From Rufibacter roseolus (lineage in GTDB: Bacteria > Bacteroidota > Bacteroidia > Cytophagales > Hymenobacteraceae), in contig NZ_JAFMSU010000003.1 of the NCBI RefSeq assembly GCF_017916365.1, positions 496,001 through 560,000 on the forward strand: DNA of 64,000 nt. Reading direction: 5' to 3'. The position numbers and the translations under genes are program-made. The notes under the pieces were generated by a model. The model searched no databases and was not told the DNA's origin. It was given only the letters and a program-made list of their open reading frames with translations. Below, in pieces: positions 1 through 6,952 of this stretch. Each line of letters opens with the position of its first letter. Position 1 is the first letter of the stretch.

Positions 1-64
1 ATGCATGAAAATGAATGGCTAATAACAGAATAGAAGGAGCCCTAAAAACTACCTTCCAGCCCGC

Positions 65-108
65 TCAAAAGACCTCGTGGCGTCTGAAGGACCTGCAAGC
101 GTCTGCGC
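65..108 (-). repeat. Dispersed 44-bp repeat R1, copy 1
   Basis: The reverse complement matches 10731-10774 at about 37 of 44 positions, sharing CAGACGC, GCAGG and the block CGAGGTCTTTTGA. It lies downstream of the epimerase gene next to a PIP copy. It has no coding potential that I believe. The function is unknown. Confidence 0.75.
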
Positions 109-116
109 CCGCTGCC

Positions 117-153
117 GTTTATTAGCCATTTTTGCAAAAACAGCCTCAAAACG
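117..153 (+). repeat. PIP copy 1
   Basis: Left arm TTAGCCATTTTT, centre GC, right arm AAAAACAGCCTCAAAACG. It sits just past the stop of the minus-strand epimerase gene, yet has the same + polarity as the other copies. Confidence 0.75.
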
Positions 154-163
154 CTCAGAACAG

Positions 164-565
164 CTATTTCCTTATCTCCTGGCACAATTCCACGAGCACG
201 CCATTGGCTGATTTTGGGTGCACAAAACATACTAATTTATTGTCGGCGCCGCGTTTGGGAGCCTCGTTCAGGAGTTGGAAGCCCTGTTCCCGCAACCGTT
301 CCATTTCTGCTTCAATGTCCTCTACTTCAAAGGCGATGTGGTGGATTCCCTCCCCTTTCTTCTCAATAAATTTGGCAATGGCACTATGTTCAGCGGTGGC
401 TTCCAGAAGCTCAATCTTGGTGTTGCCCACGTGGAAAAACGAGGTGTTAACGGCTTCGCTTTCCACTTTTTCGGCCTTATAAGGCTCTGCGCCTAATAAT
501 TTGGCAAATAACTGATTCGCGTCTTGACAATTTTTTACGGCAATGCCGATGTGCTCTACATGCAT
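164..565 (-). CDS. mce: Methylmalonyl-CoA epimerase
   Basis: Interconverts (R)- and (S)-methylmalonyl-CoA in the cytoplasm, linking propionyl-CoA and succinyl-CoA metabolism. At 133 residues it is the usual length for this single-domain vicinal-oxygen-chelate protein. Likely metal ligands are visible: H5 in the opening VEHIGIAV, H75/H76 in GIHHIAFEVEDIE, and E127 in NGVLVELCQ. The ATG at 565 puts the first beta strand at residue 3, as in the family. It is transcribed divergently from the isc operon. No mutase or carboxylase gene is adjacent, so the partner enzymes must lie elsewhere. The family call is firm; in vivo substrate preference is inferred. Confidence 0.92.
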   Translation of the reverse strand: MHVEHIGIAVKNCQDANQLFAKLLGAEPYKAEKVESEAVNTSFFHVGNTKIELLEATAEHSAIAKFIEKKGEGIHHIAFEVEDIEAEMERLREQGFQLLNEAPKRGADNKLVCFVHPKSANGVLVELCQEIRK

Positions 566-604
566 ACGGTTTATTTAAAGATATTCTAAGTGACGATTTT
601 TATG

Positions 605-612
605 TATTTTTG
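605..612 (+). promoter_or_regulatory. Putative -7 box of the isc operon
   Basis: TATTTTTG fits the Bacteroidota -7 consensus TAnnTTTG. It lies in the divergent gap about 70 bases before the iscS ATG. I see no good -33 TTTG at the expected distance. Confidence 0.45.
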
Positions 613-684
613 CGTGCAAATCAAACTAACTGGAGCTAAAATCTGTTTTTTTGATAAGCCAACCCAGGAAAACTATTGACGAAG

Positions 685-1899
685 ATGCTGAAATTTCCGA
701 TTTATCTAGATAACAATGCCACCACGCCCATGGACCCGCGCGTGTTGGAGGCCATGTTGCCGTATTTCACCAACCAGTTCGGGAACGCAGCTTCCCGTAA
801 CCATGCCTTCGGATGGGCCGCCGAAGAAGCGGTAGATTATGCCCGTGAGCAAATCGCGGCCTTGATCAACTGTAACCCCAAAGAGCTTATCTTCACTTCA
901 GGTGCTACGGAGTCAGACAACCTTGCCATCAAAGGTGTGTTTGAGATGTACGCCTCCAAAGGTAACCATATCATCACGGCCACCACTGAGCACAAAGCGG
1001 TGTTGGATACGTGTAAGCACATTGAGAAACTAGGCGGACAGGTTACCTATCTGCAAGTGAACTCAGAAGGCCTGATTAACTTAGAAGAACTGGAAGCCGC
1101 CATCACGGACAAGACCATTCTGATTGCCATCATGTATGGGAACAACGAGGTGGGCGTGGTACAACCAATTAGAGAAATTGGAAGAATCGCCAAGAAACAC
1201 GGCGTTCTTTTCTTCTCAGATGCCACCCAGGCTGTAGGTAAAATTCCGGTAGACGTGGAAGCCGATGGTATTGACCTGATGGCTTTCTCCGGTCACAAAA
1301 TGTACGGCCCTAAAGGCGTTGGTGCTTTGTACGTACGCCGCAAAAACCCACGGGTAAAAGTTACTGCCCAGATGGACGGTGGCGGACACGAGCGCGGCAT
1401 GCGTTCCGGTACTTTGAACGTGCCTGGTATTGTAGGATTAGGCAAAGCCGCCGAGATCTGCCGCACCGACATGGCCTCTGACACTGCCCGTATCATCGCC
1501 ATGCGTGACCGTCTGGAGACAGAATTGTTGCAAATGGAAGAGTCTTACCTGAACGGAAACAAAGAGAGCCGTCTGCCACACGTGAGCAACATCTCCTTCA
1601 AATATGTAGAAGGTGAAGGTCTGATGATGGGTGTGAAAGACATTGCTGTATCTTCTGGTTCAGCCTGTACCTCTGCTTCTTTGGAGCCATCTTACGTGTT
1701 GAAAGCTATGGGTATGAGCGATGACCTGGCGCATTCTTCCCTACGTTTCGGTTTGAGCCGTTTCACCACCGATGAGGAAGTGGATTACGCCATCAGCCAC
1801 GTGAAAGAAGCCGTTACCAAACTTCGTGAACTAAGCCCACTGTGGGAAATGTTCAAAGAGGGTATCGACCTTGACTCTGTAGAGTGGGCAGAACACTAA
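685..1899 (+). CDS. iscS: Cysteine desulfurase IscS
   Basis: PLP enzyme that removes sulfur from cysteine and passes the persulfide to the IscU scaffold. From the ATG at 685 (404 residues) the product opens [17 protein letters not shown], the standard N-terminus; a TTG nine bases upstream is in frame but less likely. The PLP lysine is K205 in [10 protein letters not shown]. The sulfur-carrying cysteine is C328 in [17 protein letters not shown], the same number as in E. coli IscS, and the long catalytic loop marks the IscS type rather than SufS. It heads an operon with iscU, an unknown gene and iscA. Confidence 0.96.
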   Translation: MLKFPIYLDNNATTPMDPRVLEAMLPYFTNQFGNAASRNHAFGWAAEEAVDYAREQIAALINCNPKELIFTSGATESDNLAIKGVFEMYASKGNHIITATTEHKAVLDTCKHIEKLGGQVTYLQVNSEGLINLEELEAAITDKTILIAIMYGNNEVGVVQPIREIGRIAKKHGVLFFSDATQAVGKIPVDVEADGIDLMAFSGHKMYGPKGVGALYVRRKNPRVKVTAQMDGGGHERGMRSGTLNVPGIVGLGKAAEICRTDMASDTARIIAMRDRLETELLQMEESYLNGNKESRLPHVSNISFKYVEGEGLMMGVKDIAVSSGSACTSASLEPSYVLKAMGMSDDLAHSSLRFGLSRFTTDEEVDYAISHVKEAVTKLRELSPLWEMFKEGIDLDSVEWAEH

Positions 1900-2025
1900 T
1901 ATTCAATTAGGAATTGGGAATAAAGAATTAGGAGATGATCAGACATTGATCTAACATCGTATAACCTAGTTACTTACCCCCCAATTCTTAATTTCTAATT
2001 CTTAAATCGTAATTAAAAAAGAGCC

Positions 2026-2439
2026 ATGGCTTATTCAGATAAAGTAATCGATCATTACAGCAACCCACGCAACGTAGGTACGCTGGACAAATCAAAAACA
2101 AACGTGGGTACCGGTTTAGTAGGTGCCCCTGAGTGCGGTGACGTAATGCGTCTGCAGATTGAAGTAGATGAAAACCAGGTGATCACCGATGCCAAGTTCA
2201 AAACCTTCGGCTGTGGTTCTGCCATCGCTTCTTCTTCTCTGGCCACCGAGTGGTTGAAAGGCAAAACCGTTGACGAGGCTCTGGCCATTGACAACATGGA
2301 GATTGTGGAAGAATTGGCTTTACCGCCGGTGAAAATCCACTGCTCTGTTCTAGCCGAGGACGCTATCAAGTCTGCCATCAATGACTACCGCGTGAAAAAC
2401 GGTCTGGAGCCATTGGTAGAGGCTAAGTCGCACCACTAA
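2026..2439 (+). CDS. iscU: Iron-sulfur scaffold IscU
   Basis: Scaffold on which the nascent [2Fe-2S] cluster is built from IscS sulfur. Its 137 residues hold the three ligand cysteines C37 (APECGD, with D39), C63 (GCGSAIASSS) and C106 (IHCSVL). LPPVK at residues 99-103 is the motif that the chaperone HscA recognises in classical Isc systems, yet no hscA, hscB or fdx lies in this window. The 126-base gap after iscS is AT-rich and carries two facing stretches of AATTAGGAATT/AATTCTTAAT-type sequence, a repeat rather than a gene. The ATG at 2026 gives the canonical start MAYSDKVIDHY. Confidence 0.95.
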   Translation: MAYSDKVIDHYSNPRNVGTLDKSKTNVGTGLVGAPECGDVMRLQIEVDENQVITDAKFKTFGCGSAIASSSLATEWLKGKTVDEALAIDNMEIVEELALPPVKIHCSVLAEDAIKSAINDYRVKNGLEPLVEAKSHH

Positions 2440-2454
2440 GATTGCTGCGAGCGC

Positions 2455-2862
2455 ATGGATGTATCCACCAATGTGCACGTAGAGAGCGCCCGGATTCAGA
2501 AGCAGATTGAGGAGCATTTAGGCATGGAGGGAAGTCAGCTGCTGTTTGACTTCCGCCCCATGGAAGACCGGATGCGCCTTGATCTGATCACGGTGAACCC
2601 GCGGCACCACCAATCGTTCCTGTTCCATACGGTGACGGGCTATGATAAGGTGGATGCGCTTCGGAAGATGCTGGACTATGTGCGGCAGTCGCGTGACCAA
2701 CAAAGCTCTTACACCATCCAATGGGTGGCGCGGGGCGAGCGCGAGCTGAACACCTCCTACTTCCGGGCGACCAACATGTATGATGCGTTGGATAAACTAT
2801 ATTACGGCCGGGACATCAACACCATCACCGTTTTCAGTGTGGTTTTGAACCCAGTTTCTTAA
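2455..2862 (+). CDS. Unknown protein inside the isc operon
   Basis: I do not recognise this 135-residue protein. It starts 15 bases after iscU stops and ends 21 bases before iscA starts, so it is surely cotranscribed. It is soluble with no signal peptide, charged, and mixed alpha/beta in look: an N-terminal helix (ESARIQKQIEEHLG), strands around LLFDFRP, DLITVNP and SFLFHTVTGYDK, a helix KVDALRKMLDYVRQ, then YTIQWVARGE and a C-terminal ITVFSVVLNP strand. It has no cysteine, so it is unlikely to bind a cluster itself. HscB, ferredoxin, IscX and CyaY do not fit what I see. A helper of cluster assembly is an inference from position only. Confidence 0.85.
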   Translation: MDVSTNVHVESARIQKQIEEHLGMEGSQLLFDFRPMEDRMRLDLITVNPRHHQSFLFHTVTGYDKVDALRKMLDYVRQSRDQQSSYTIQWVARGERELNTSYFRATNMYDALDKLYYGRDINTITVFSVVLNPVS

Positions 2863-2883
2863 AAATAAAGGAAGGACACGCGT

Positions 2884-3210
2884 ATGATTACCGTTTCTGA
2901 TAAAGCAAAAGAAAAAGTAGAGAAGCTGAAGCACGACTCTAACATAGATGACAGCTTCCGTTTAAGAGCTTCTGTGGCCGGTGGCGGATGCTCTGGCCTG
3001 TCCTACAAGCTGGACTTCGATGACGAGGTAAAGCCCATGGACCAGGAGTTTGAAGACAAAGGCGTGAAGGTAGTGGTAGACATGAAAAGCTTCCTTTACC
3101 TGGCCGGCACTGAGCTGGATTTCTCTGACGGGCTGAACGGCAAAGGCTTTTTCTTCAACAACCCTAACGCCAGCCGTACCTGCGGCTGCGGCGACAGCTT
3201 CTCTGTATAA
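2884..3210 (+). CDS. iscA: A-type Fe-S carrier IscA
   Basis: HesB/IscA-family carrier that receives or delivers iron or Fe-S clusters to client proteins. At 108 residues it is full length. The three invariant cysteines are C36 in GGGCSGLSYKL and C100/C102 in the C-terminal TCGCGDSF. The ATG at 2884 follows the purine-rich AAGGAAGG. It is the last gene of the operon, and a strong hairpin begins 21 bases after its stop. ErpA or SufA are alternatives by fold; linkage to iscS and iscU favours IscA. Confidence 0.93.
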   Translation: MITVSDKAKEKVEKLKHDSNIDDSFRLRASVAGGGCSGLSYKLDFDDEVKPMDQEFEDKGVKVVVDMKSFLYLAGTELDFSDGLNGKGFFFNNPNASRTCGCGDSFSV

Positions 3211-3231
3211 CCTGTTTCAGATTTGTATAAA

Positions 3232-3263
3232 GCAAAAAGGCACCGCTAGCGGTGCCTTTTTGC
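3232..3263 (+). terminator. Terminator of the isc operon
   Basis: Perfect 32-base palindrome centred on CGCTAGCG with arms like GCAAAAAGGCACCGCT, followed by TTTT. It lies directly after iscA and abuts a PIP copy. Confidence 0.85.
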
Positions 3264-3298
3264 TTTTAGGCTATTTTTCAAAAAACAGGCCTAAAAAG
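3263..3298 (+). repeat. PIP copy 2
   Basis: Left arm CTTTTAGGCTATTTTTC, right arm AAAAAACAGGCCTAAAAAG. It starts on the last base of the isc terminator. The outer TTTTAGGC and GCCTAAAA can pair. Confidence 0.85.
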
Positions 3299-3991
3299 AT
3301 CAGCTTTCTTTTTACGTGTGTATTTTAGGTATATAAGTGTGTATAAGTTTGTGTAGTCTCAAGCTTTAATACTGTGTGCTGTGCGTAGCTGTGTGCTGTG
3401 CGTAGTCTCTGACTACGCTACTCTAAGATAGCCAATCTCCTGATTGGCGAAAGCTGGTATCAAATTCTGCATCCATCTCCCATACACATTCTTAATACAC
3501 GATTAAAACTTCTGCCCTTTTCCAACACGCCAATCAGGAGATTGGCTGTCCGGTAGGTGCGTAGAGCGCTGAAGCTAACTCTATGCACAACCAAGTGTCC
3601 AACCTTTTTGATTTTCAATCCTGACTCATCAATTTTGAGTAAAGCACCCTTTCAAAAACCCACAATGCTTCAAGAGAGATTTCTGAAAGGAGAACCTCCT
3701 TACTACTCCCCTTATGTCATCCTGAAAGTATCTTGTGGGCATACGAGAACTTCTTTGATTCAAAGCTATGGCTTCTTCTCTGTTGTGCTATTGTTGTGCG
3801 TAGTCTCTGATTACGCCACTACCAGATAGCTAATCTCCTGATTAGCGAATCAGGAAGTCTGACCATCGAGAAGGATTTCCTGCCTGCTTTTTTTAAACCA
3901 ACTCCAAAACACTAAGACTTACCTTAACGCCAATCGGGAGTAATCTGCCAGCTGAAAAGCTATAGTATCCTACTTACATCATTTAAAAAGC
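3299..3991. repeat. Non-coding repeat island, about 700 bp
   Basis: No credible gene. The 17-base CTGTGTGCTGTGCGTAG occurs twice in tandem (3372-3388, 3389-3405). A 55-base unit at 3397-3451 recurs at 3795-3849 with about 48 identities; both end in a small hairpin around AATCTCCTGATT. The 20-base AGCCAATCTCCTGATTGGCG at 3430-3449 returns inverted and exact at 3528-3547, and a partial copy lies near 3929. At 3715-3740 there is a TGTCATCCTGAAAG fragment of repeat R3. An open frame at 3557-3829 is made of repeat sequence. Confidence 0.8.
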
Positions 3992-4022
3992 AAAAGCCTG
4001 GAGATAACTTCTCCAGGCTTTT
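3992..4022 (-). terminator. Terminator after the NTF2-like lipoprotein
   Basis: 12-bp perfect stem AAAAGCCTGGAG / CTCCAGGCTTTT with a 7-base loop, 29 bases past the stop of the minus-strand gene, with a T-rich tail on that strand. Confidence 0.8.
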
Positions 4023-4051
4023 TATGAAATTAACGCTAAATACTTTAATCC

Positions 4052-4513
4052 TTATCTGGCCACCTGCACGGGGTGGTCTTCTAATTGGGCGTAGTGAAGT
4101 TTCCAGACACCTTTGTCGTTCTTTTTCCAGAGCAGCAGGAAGTTACCCTCTCCTTCGCCTTTGGGTAGTTGACGGTCAGACGGAATCACATCTACAGTAA
4201 AGGTACCGCCTTCAAAGGCAATGTTTTCATCGGCGCCCGAGCTGATTGGGAAAGTTTTCAGGTTTTCAATGGTACCCATGGTCTCGCGCACCCACTTCTG
4301 AGACACTTCTGATTTACCGTTGTAATGCACCTCGCCTTGCACAAAGTGCACATCCTCAGCCAACAGGGTATCCAGTTGGGATGAGTTTCTGCTGTTCCAG
4401 GCTCCTATAAATTGTTGGTTCAGTTGCTGCACGTTTACCGGCTCTTTCTTCTCAGTTTTAGTACAGGAGAAAAGCAGGGCCGCAAACAAAAACATGACGA
4501 TGGACGATTTCAT
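4052..4513 (-). CDS. NTF2/SnoaL-like lipoprotein
   Basis: A 153-residue lipoprotein. From the ATG at 4513 it opens with signal peptide MKSSIVMFLFAALLFSC, with C17 as the lipidated residue. A longer frame from 4636 would run through a transcription terminator and lose the signal peptide, so I reject it. The mature part (QQFIGAWNSRNSSQLDTLLA, then repeated strands ending in WKLHYAQLEDHP) has the cone fold pattern of DUF4440/SnoaL ketosteroid-isomerase-like proteins. No catalytic function can be read from the sequence. Likely envelope-located with an unknown small ligand. Confidence 0.82.
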   Translation of the reverse strand: MKSSIVMFLFAALLFSCTKTEKKEPVNVQQLNQQFIGAWNSRNSSQLDTLLAEDVHFVQGEVHYNGKSEVSQKWVRETMGTIENLKTFPISSGADENIAFEGGTFTVDVIPSDRQLPKGEGEGNFLLLWKKNDKGVWKLHYAQLEDHPVQVAR

Positions 4514-4594
4514 ACGTTCGGATTTTAGTGAATCAATAAACCACATACTCGCTTTGAATATTAGAGGTTTCAAATATTGTAGATTTGTAATGAA

Positions 4595-4621
4595 AAAGCC
4601 CAAGCACAGGGCTTGGGCTTT
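4595..4621 (-). terminator. Terminator after the glycine-zipper gene
   Basis: 11-bp stem AAAGCCCAAGC / GCTTGGGCTTT with a 5-base loop. On the minus strand it is followed by a T run, as expected for the gene ending at 4646. Confidence 0.8.
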
Positions 4622-4645
4622 CCTATATTCAGGCATGTGCCCAGC

Positions 4646-5179
4646 TTACCAGCTTTTTCTTCTGTATTCAGAATCGGCGTACGGCTTAGAATAGTCACCG
4701 TAGTTCTCGTTTGGCAAGAAAGACAGGTTAGACATGCTCATGATCTGAGGCTGACCTGCAGTATAACCGGTGTAAGCCATGGCCGCTGGGGCTGCAACTG
4801 CAGCAGTTTTAGCGGCGGAAGAAGAAGATGATCTCTTGGCAGAACCAGCAGATCTGTTAGATGAGCTATAGGCGTAGGCTCTGTTAGCCGCTACGTTTCT
4901 GTTGAATTCAGCTTCGCGCTCAGCAGCCGCTCTTTTCTGTTTGTTGTCAATGATTTTACCAACGCCGTATCCGGCGGCACCACCAACTACACCACCAACT
5001 ACACCACCTACTACCCGGTTACGCTTGTTGATGATGGCACCTGCCGCAGCACCAGTACCAGCTCCAATCACCGCACCTTTGGCTTGGGGGCTCCATTTTT
5101 TTCTTTCTTGCGCCTGGGCATTATTGAAAGCAACAGTCACTAAGAACAGTAAGGCGAATATCAAACTTAGCTTTTTCAT
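4646..5179 (-). CDS. Exported glycine-zipper protein, long form
   Basis: A 177-residue protein with signal peptide MKKLSLIFALLFLVTVAFN ending AQA. The mature part begins ERKKWSPQAKGAVIGAG and holds a glycine zipper (about residues 35-75, many GxxxG and GGVVGG steps) that could insert in or lie on a membrane. A charged AAAEREAEFNRN stretch and a Ser/Ala-rich low-complexity region follow, then a tail ending YRRKSW. The ATG at 5179 is chosen because it starts a proper signal peptide. The gene at 13699 encodes a shorter relative with the same KWS-KAKGAVIG opening. Function unknown. Confidence 0.8.
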   Translation of the reverse strand: MKKLSLIFALLFLVTVAFNNAQAQERKKWSPQAKGAVIGAGTGAAAGAIINKRNRVVGGVVGGVVGGAAGYGVGKIIDNKQKRAAAEREAEFNRNVAANRAYAYSSSNRSAGSAKRSSSSSAAKTAAVAAPAAMAYTGYTAGQPQIMSMSNLSFLPNENYGDYSKPYADSEYRRKSW

Positions 5180-5450
5180 GTTAGTATTTTTTAGAGTCTG
5201 TAAAAGTTTATCTCTTATGTTTCCTACCTTTTCAACTACCGTGCCAAAAATGAAACCCAATTTAAAATCATCTTTTAGATTAATTTTTACTGAAAATTAG
5301 TTTTCATCACCTTACGGCTGGCACACAGCGGCTCATCAGGTGCTAAAACGGATTTTGCAATATTTAGATACAGTGATATTTGCCACTCACTTTGCAATAC
5401 TTGAAAATTCTGCATCAACAGCACCAAGTCCAGCCTAGAAGACTAATATC
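5180..5450. other. Gap with no recognised element
   Basis: AT-rich upstream region of the glycine-zipper gene. I see no gene, no clear -7 box and no convincing PIP copy here; TTTTTACTGAAAATTAG near 5282 is only a weak resemblance. Confidence 0.5.
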
Positions 5451-5506
5451 TCATAGAAAACCAAAGGCCAGCAATCTTTTGATAGCTGGCCTTTGGTTTT
5501 CTATGA
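5451..5506 (-). terminator. Long perfect hairpin after the acyltransferase
   Basis: 22-bp perfect inverted repeat (arms 5451-5472 and 5485-5506, starting TCATAGAAAACC) with a 12-base loop, 21 bases past the acyltransferase stop. The A/T flanks would give a T tract on either strand. Confidence 0.8.
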
Positions 5507-5527
5507 CTACCATTGCAGGAAACTATC

Positions 5528-6610
5528 TCACATAATCAGTTCAGAATTACTTTGCTGAACCTGAATCTTCCCAACTGCTTCTCTTTTTGTGAAAATAAAT
5601 TTACTATGAAGCTTTTTTAGCAATGGCCTTACAATAAAGTAACTCAAAAGATACGCAACCACTAAGACACACCCAGCCATTAAATTTATCTGCCAAAACA
5701 TAGGCAGCATCTTCAGTTTGGGTTGGATAAATAACCTTCCTATCTCATTATGGATCAAATACAGGCAATAAGATATTTGGGCGAGGAATAAGGAGCCTTT
5801 GTTAATAAAGAACGGCAGGTAGGAGTTGATCGCTAAATAAAAGACTAGGAAGTAAAGTAATGTCATGGCAACATTTTCAGCAGGACTTAGCAGGTTTACA
5901 ACCCCATGAATGTAGTTGGAATTACTAATTGCCAAAATAGAAGTCAAAAGACAAAGCCCTATTAAGGTCCATCTCCCTACAGATGACTTTTCATACTTTA
6001 TCTTATTAAAAATTATTCCAGCGTAAAAAGAAGGCCAAACGATCAAAAGTGGAAAACCATTTAAGATTGCTATATGGGTAGGCTTAAATGAGCCTAAAGG
6101 AATGATACTTGTTATAAATAAATACCCTAAAAAGAGAGCTCCGCCCAACTCTACATATTGTTCTCCTCTCGTCCATAAGATTACAGCCAGCAATGCGTAA
6201 AAGAGAACTTCAACCAGGAGAGTCCAATAGACACCGTCCAGAAAGGGTATGTCTTGAAAGTAGTTAAGAAAAGCAAGGTTGTAAAAGTATTGTGTAACCA
6301 AAGCTCCTACCGGAACTCCATGCTTGAGGTTATATAAAAACATACACCCAAAAGTCAGGGAAGCACAAATCCAAAACATGGGAATCAACCTTAAAAATCT
6401 TTTCAGGCAGTATTCAACTACGCTTGGGTTACTTCTGAGTAGATTGTATCCCACAAAACCACTGATGATAAAGAACAGATCTGTTCCTCCGGCAAATAGC
6501 CGGAAAAAAGGAAACAAAAATGTTCCTCCTGAGAAGTGAAAGAAGACGACTATAAATGCGGTGATCCCTCTTATACAATCTAACTCTACAATTCTTTTAG
6601 AAGGAACCAT
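5528..6610 (-). CDS. Membrane acyltransferase, acyltransferase-3 family
   Basis: A 360-residue integral membrane protein that probably O-acylates a surface sugar or glycan. The opening ELDCIRGITAFIVVFFHF carries the conserved arginine and the catalytic-type histidine, and GGTDLFFIISGFV follows, both hallmarks of the family (OafA, NolL, OpgC relatives). Around ten hydrophobic segments are visible. The DNA is clearly more AT-rich than its neighbours, with many AAA and TTA codons, and it stands alone between two strong hairpins and a long AT-rich gap, which suggests acquisition by transfer. The acceptor substrate cannot be told. Confidence 0.88.
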   Translation of the reverse strand: MVPSKRIVELDCIRGITAFIVVFFHFSGGTFLFPFFRLFAGGTDLFFIISGFVGYNLLRSNPSVVEYCLKRFLRLIPMFWICASLTFGCMFLYNLKHGVPVGALVTQYFYNLAFLNYFQDIPFLDGVYWTLLVEVLFYALLAVILWTRGEQYVELGGALFLGYLFITSIIPLGSFKPTHIAILNGFPLLIVWPSFYAGIIFNKIKYEKSSVGRWTLIGLCLLTSILAISNSNYIHGVVNLLSPAENVAMTLLYFLVFYLAINSYLPFFINKGSLFLAQISYCLYLIHNEIGRLFIQPKLKMLPMFWQINLMAGCVLVVAYLLSYFIVRPLLKKLHSKFIFTKREAVGKIQVQQSNSELIM

Positions 6611-6952
6611 GCAAATAGTAAAATTCTGACTTCATGAAATCTATCGTTTTAGAATTTAATTTAAAAAATTTACCCTAAAACAATATTTACAAAGATAACA
6701 GCAGAAACCATATGCTTAATAATCCAAAGACAAAATAGAACTATTTACAACATTTTAAGTCAGGTGTTTGAATATTTTAAGACACACAATTTGATAAGTG
6801 CCTGATTTAAAAACTATTGATTGGACCTTCAAGGACTTCACCTATTACATTCGCACCTGCAGAAAGTCATCCATATTTTTAAGGCCTTTACATTATACTC
6901 TCCTCTTCCCTAAAACCTGTTATCTTTACTAACTCGCTTAGTTTCCAATCCC
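6611..6952. other. AT-rich divergent gap upstream of sbcC
   Basis: No gene. A degenerate PIP-like stretch may exist at 6644-6681 (CGTTTTAGAATTTAATTT ... AAATTTACCCTAAAACA). Near 6931 TATCTTTA resembles a -7 box for sbcC, 20 bases before its GTG start, but lacks the final G. Confidence 0.4.

Noticed and set aside
3372-3405. 17-bp tandem repeat considered as a CRISPR start
   Set aside because: Only two adjacent units with no spacers and no cas genes.
3557-3829. Open frame of 90 codons on the plus strand
   Set aside because: It lies in the repeat island and is made of repeat sequence (55-bp unit, R3 fragment); its composition is not protein-like and it has no ribosome-binding site.
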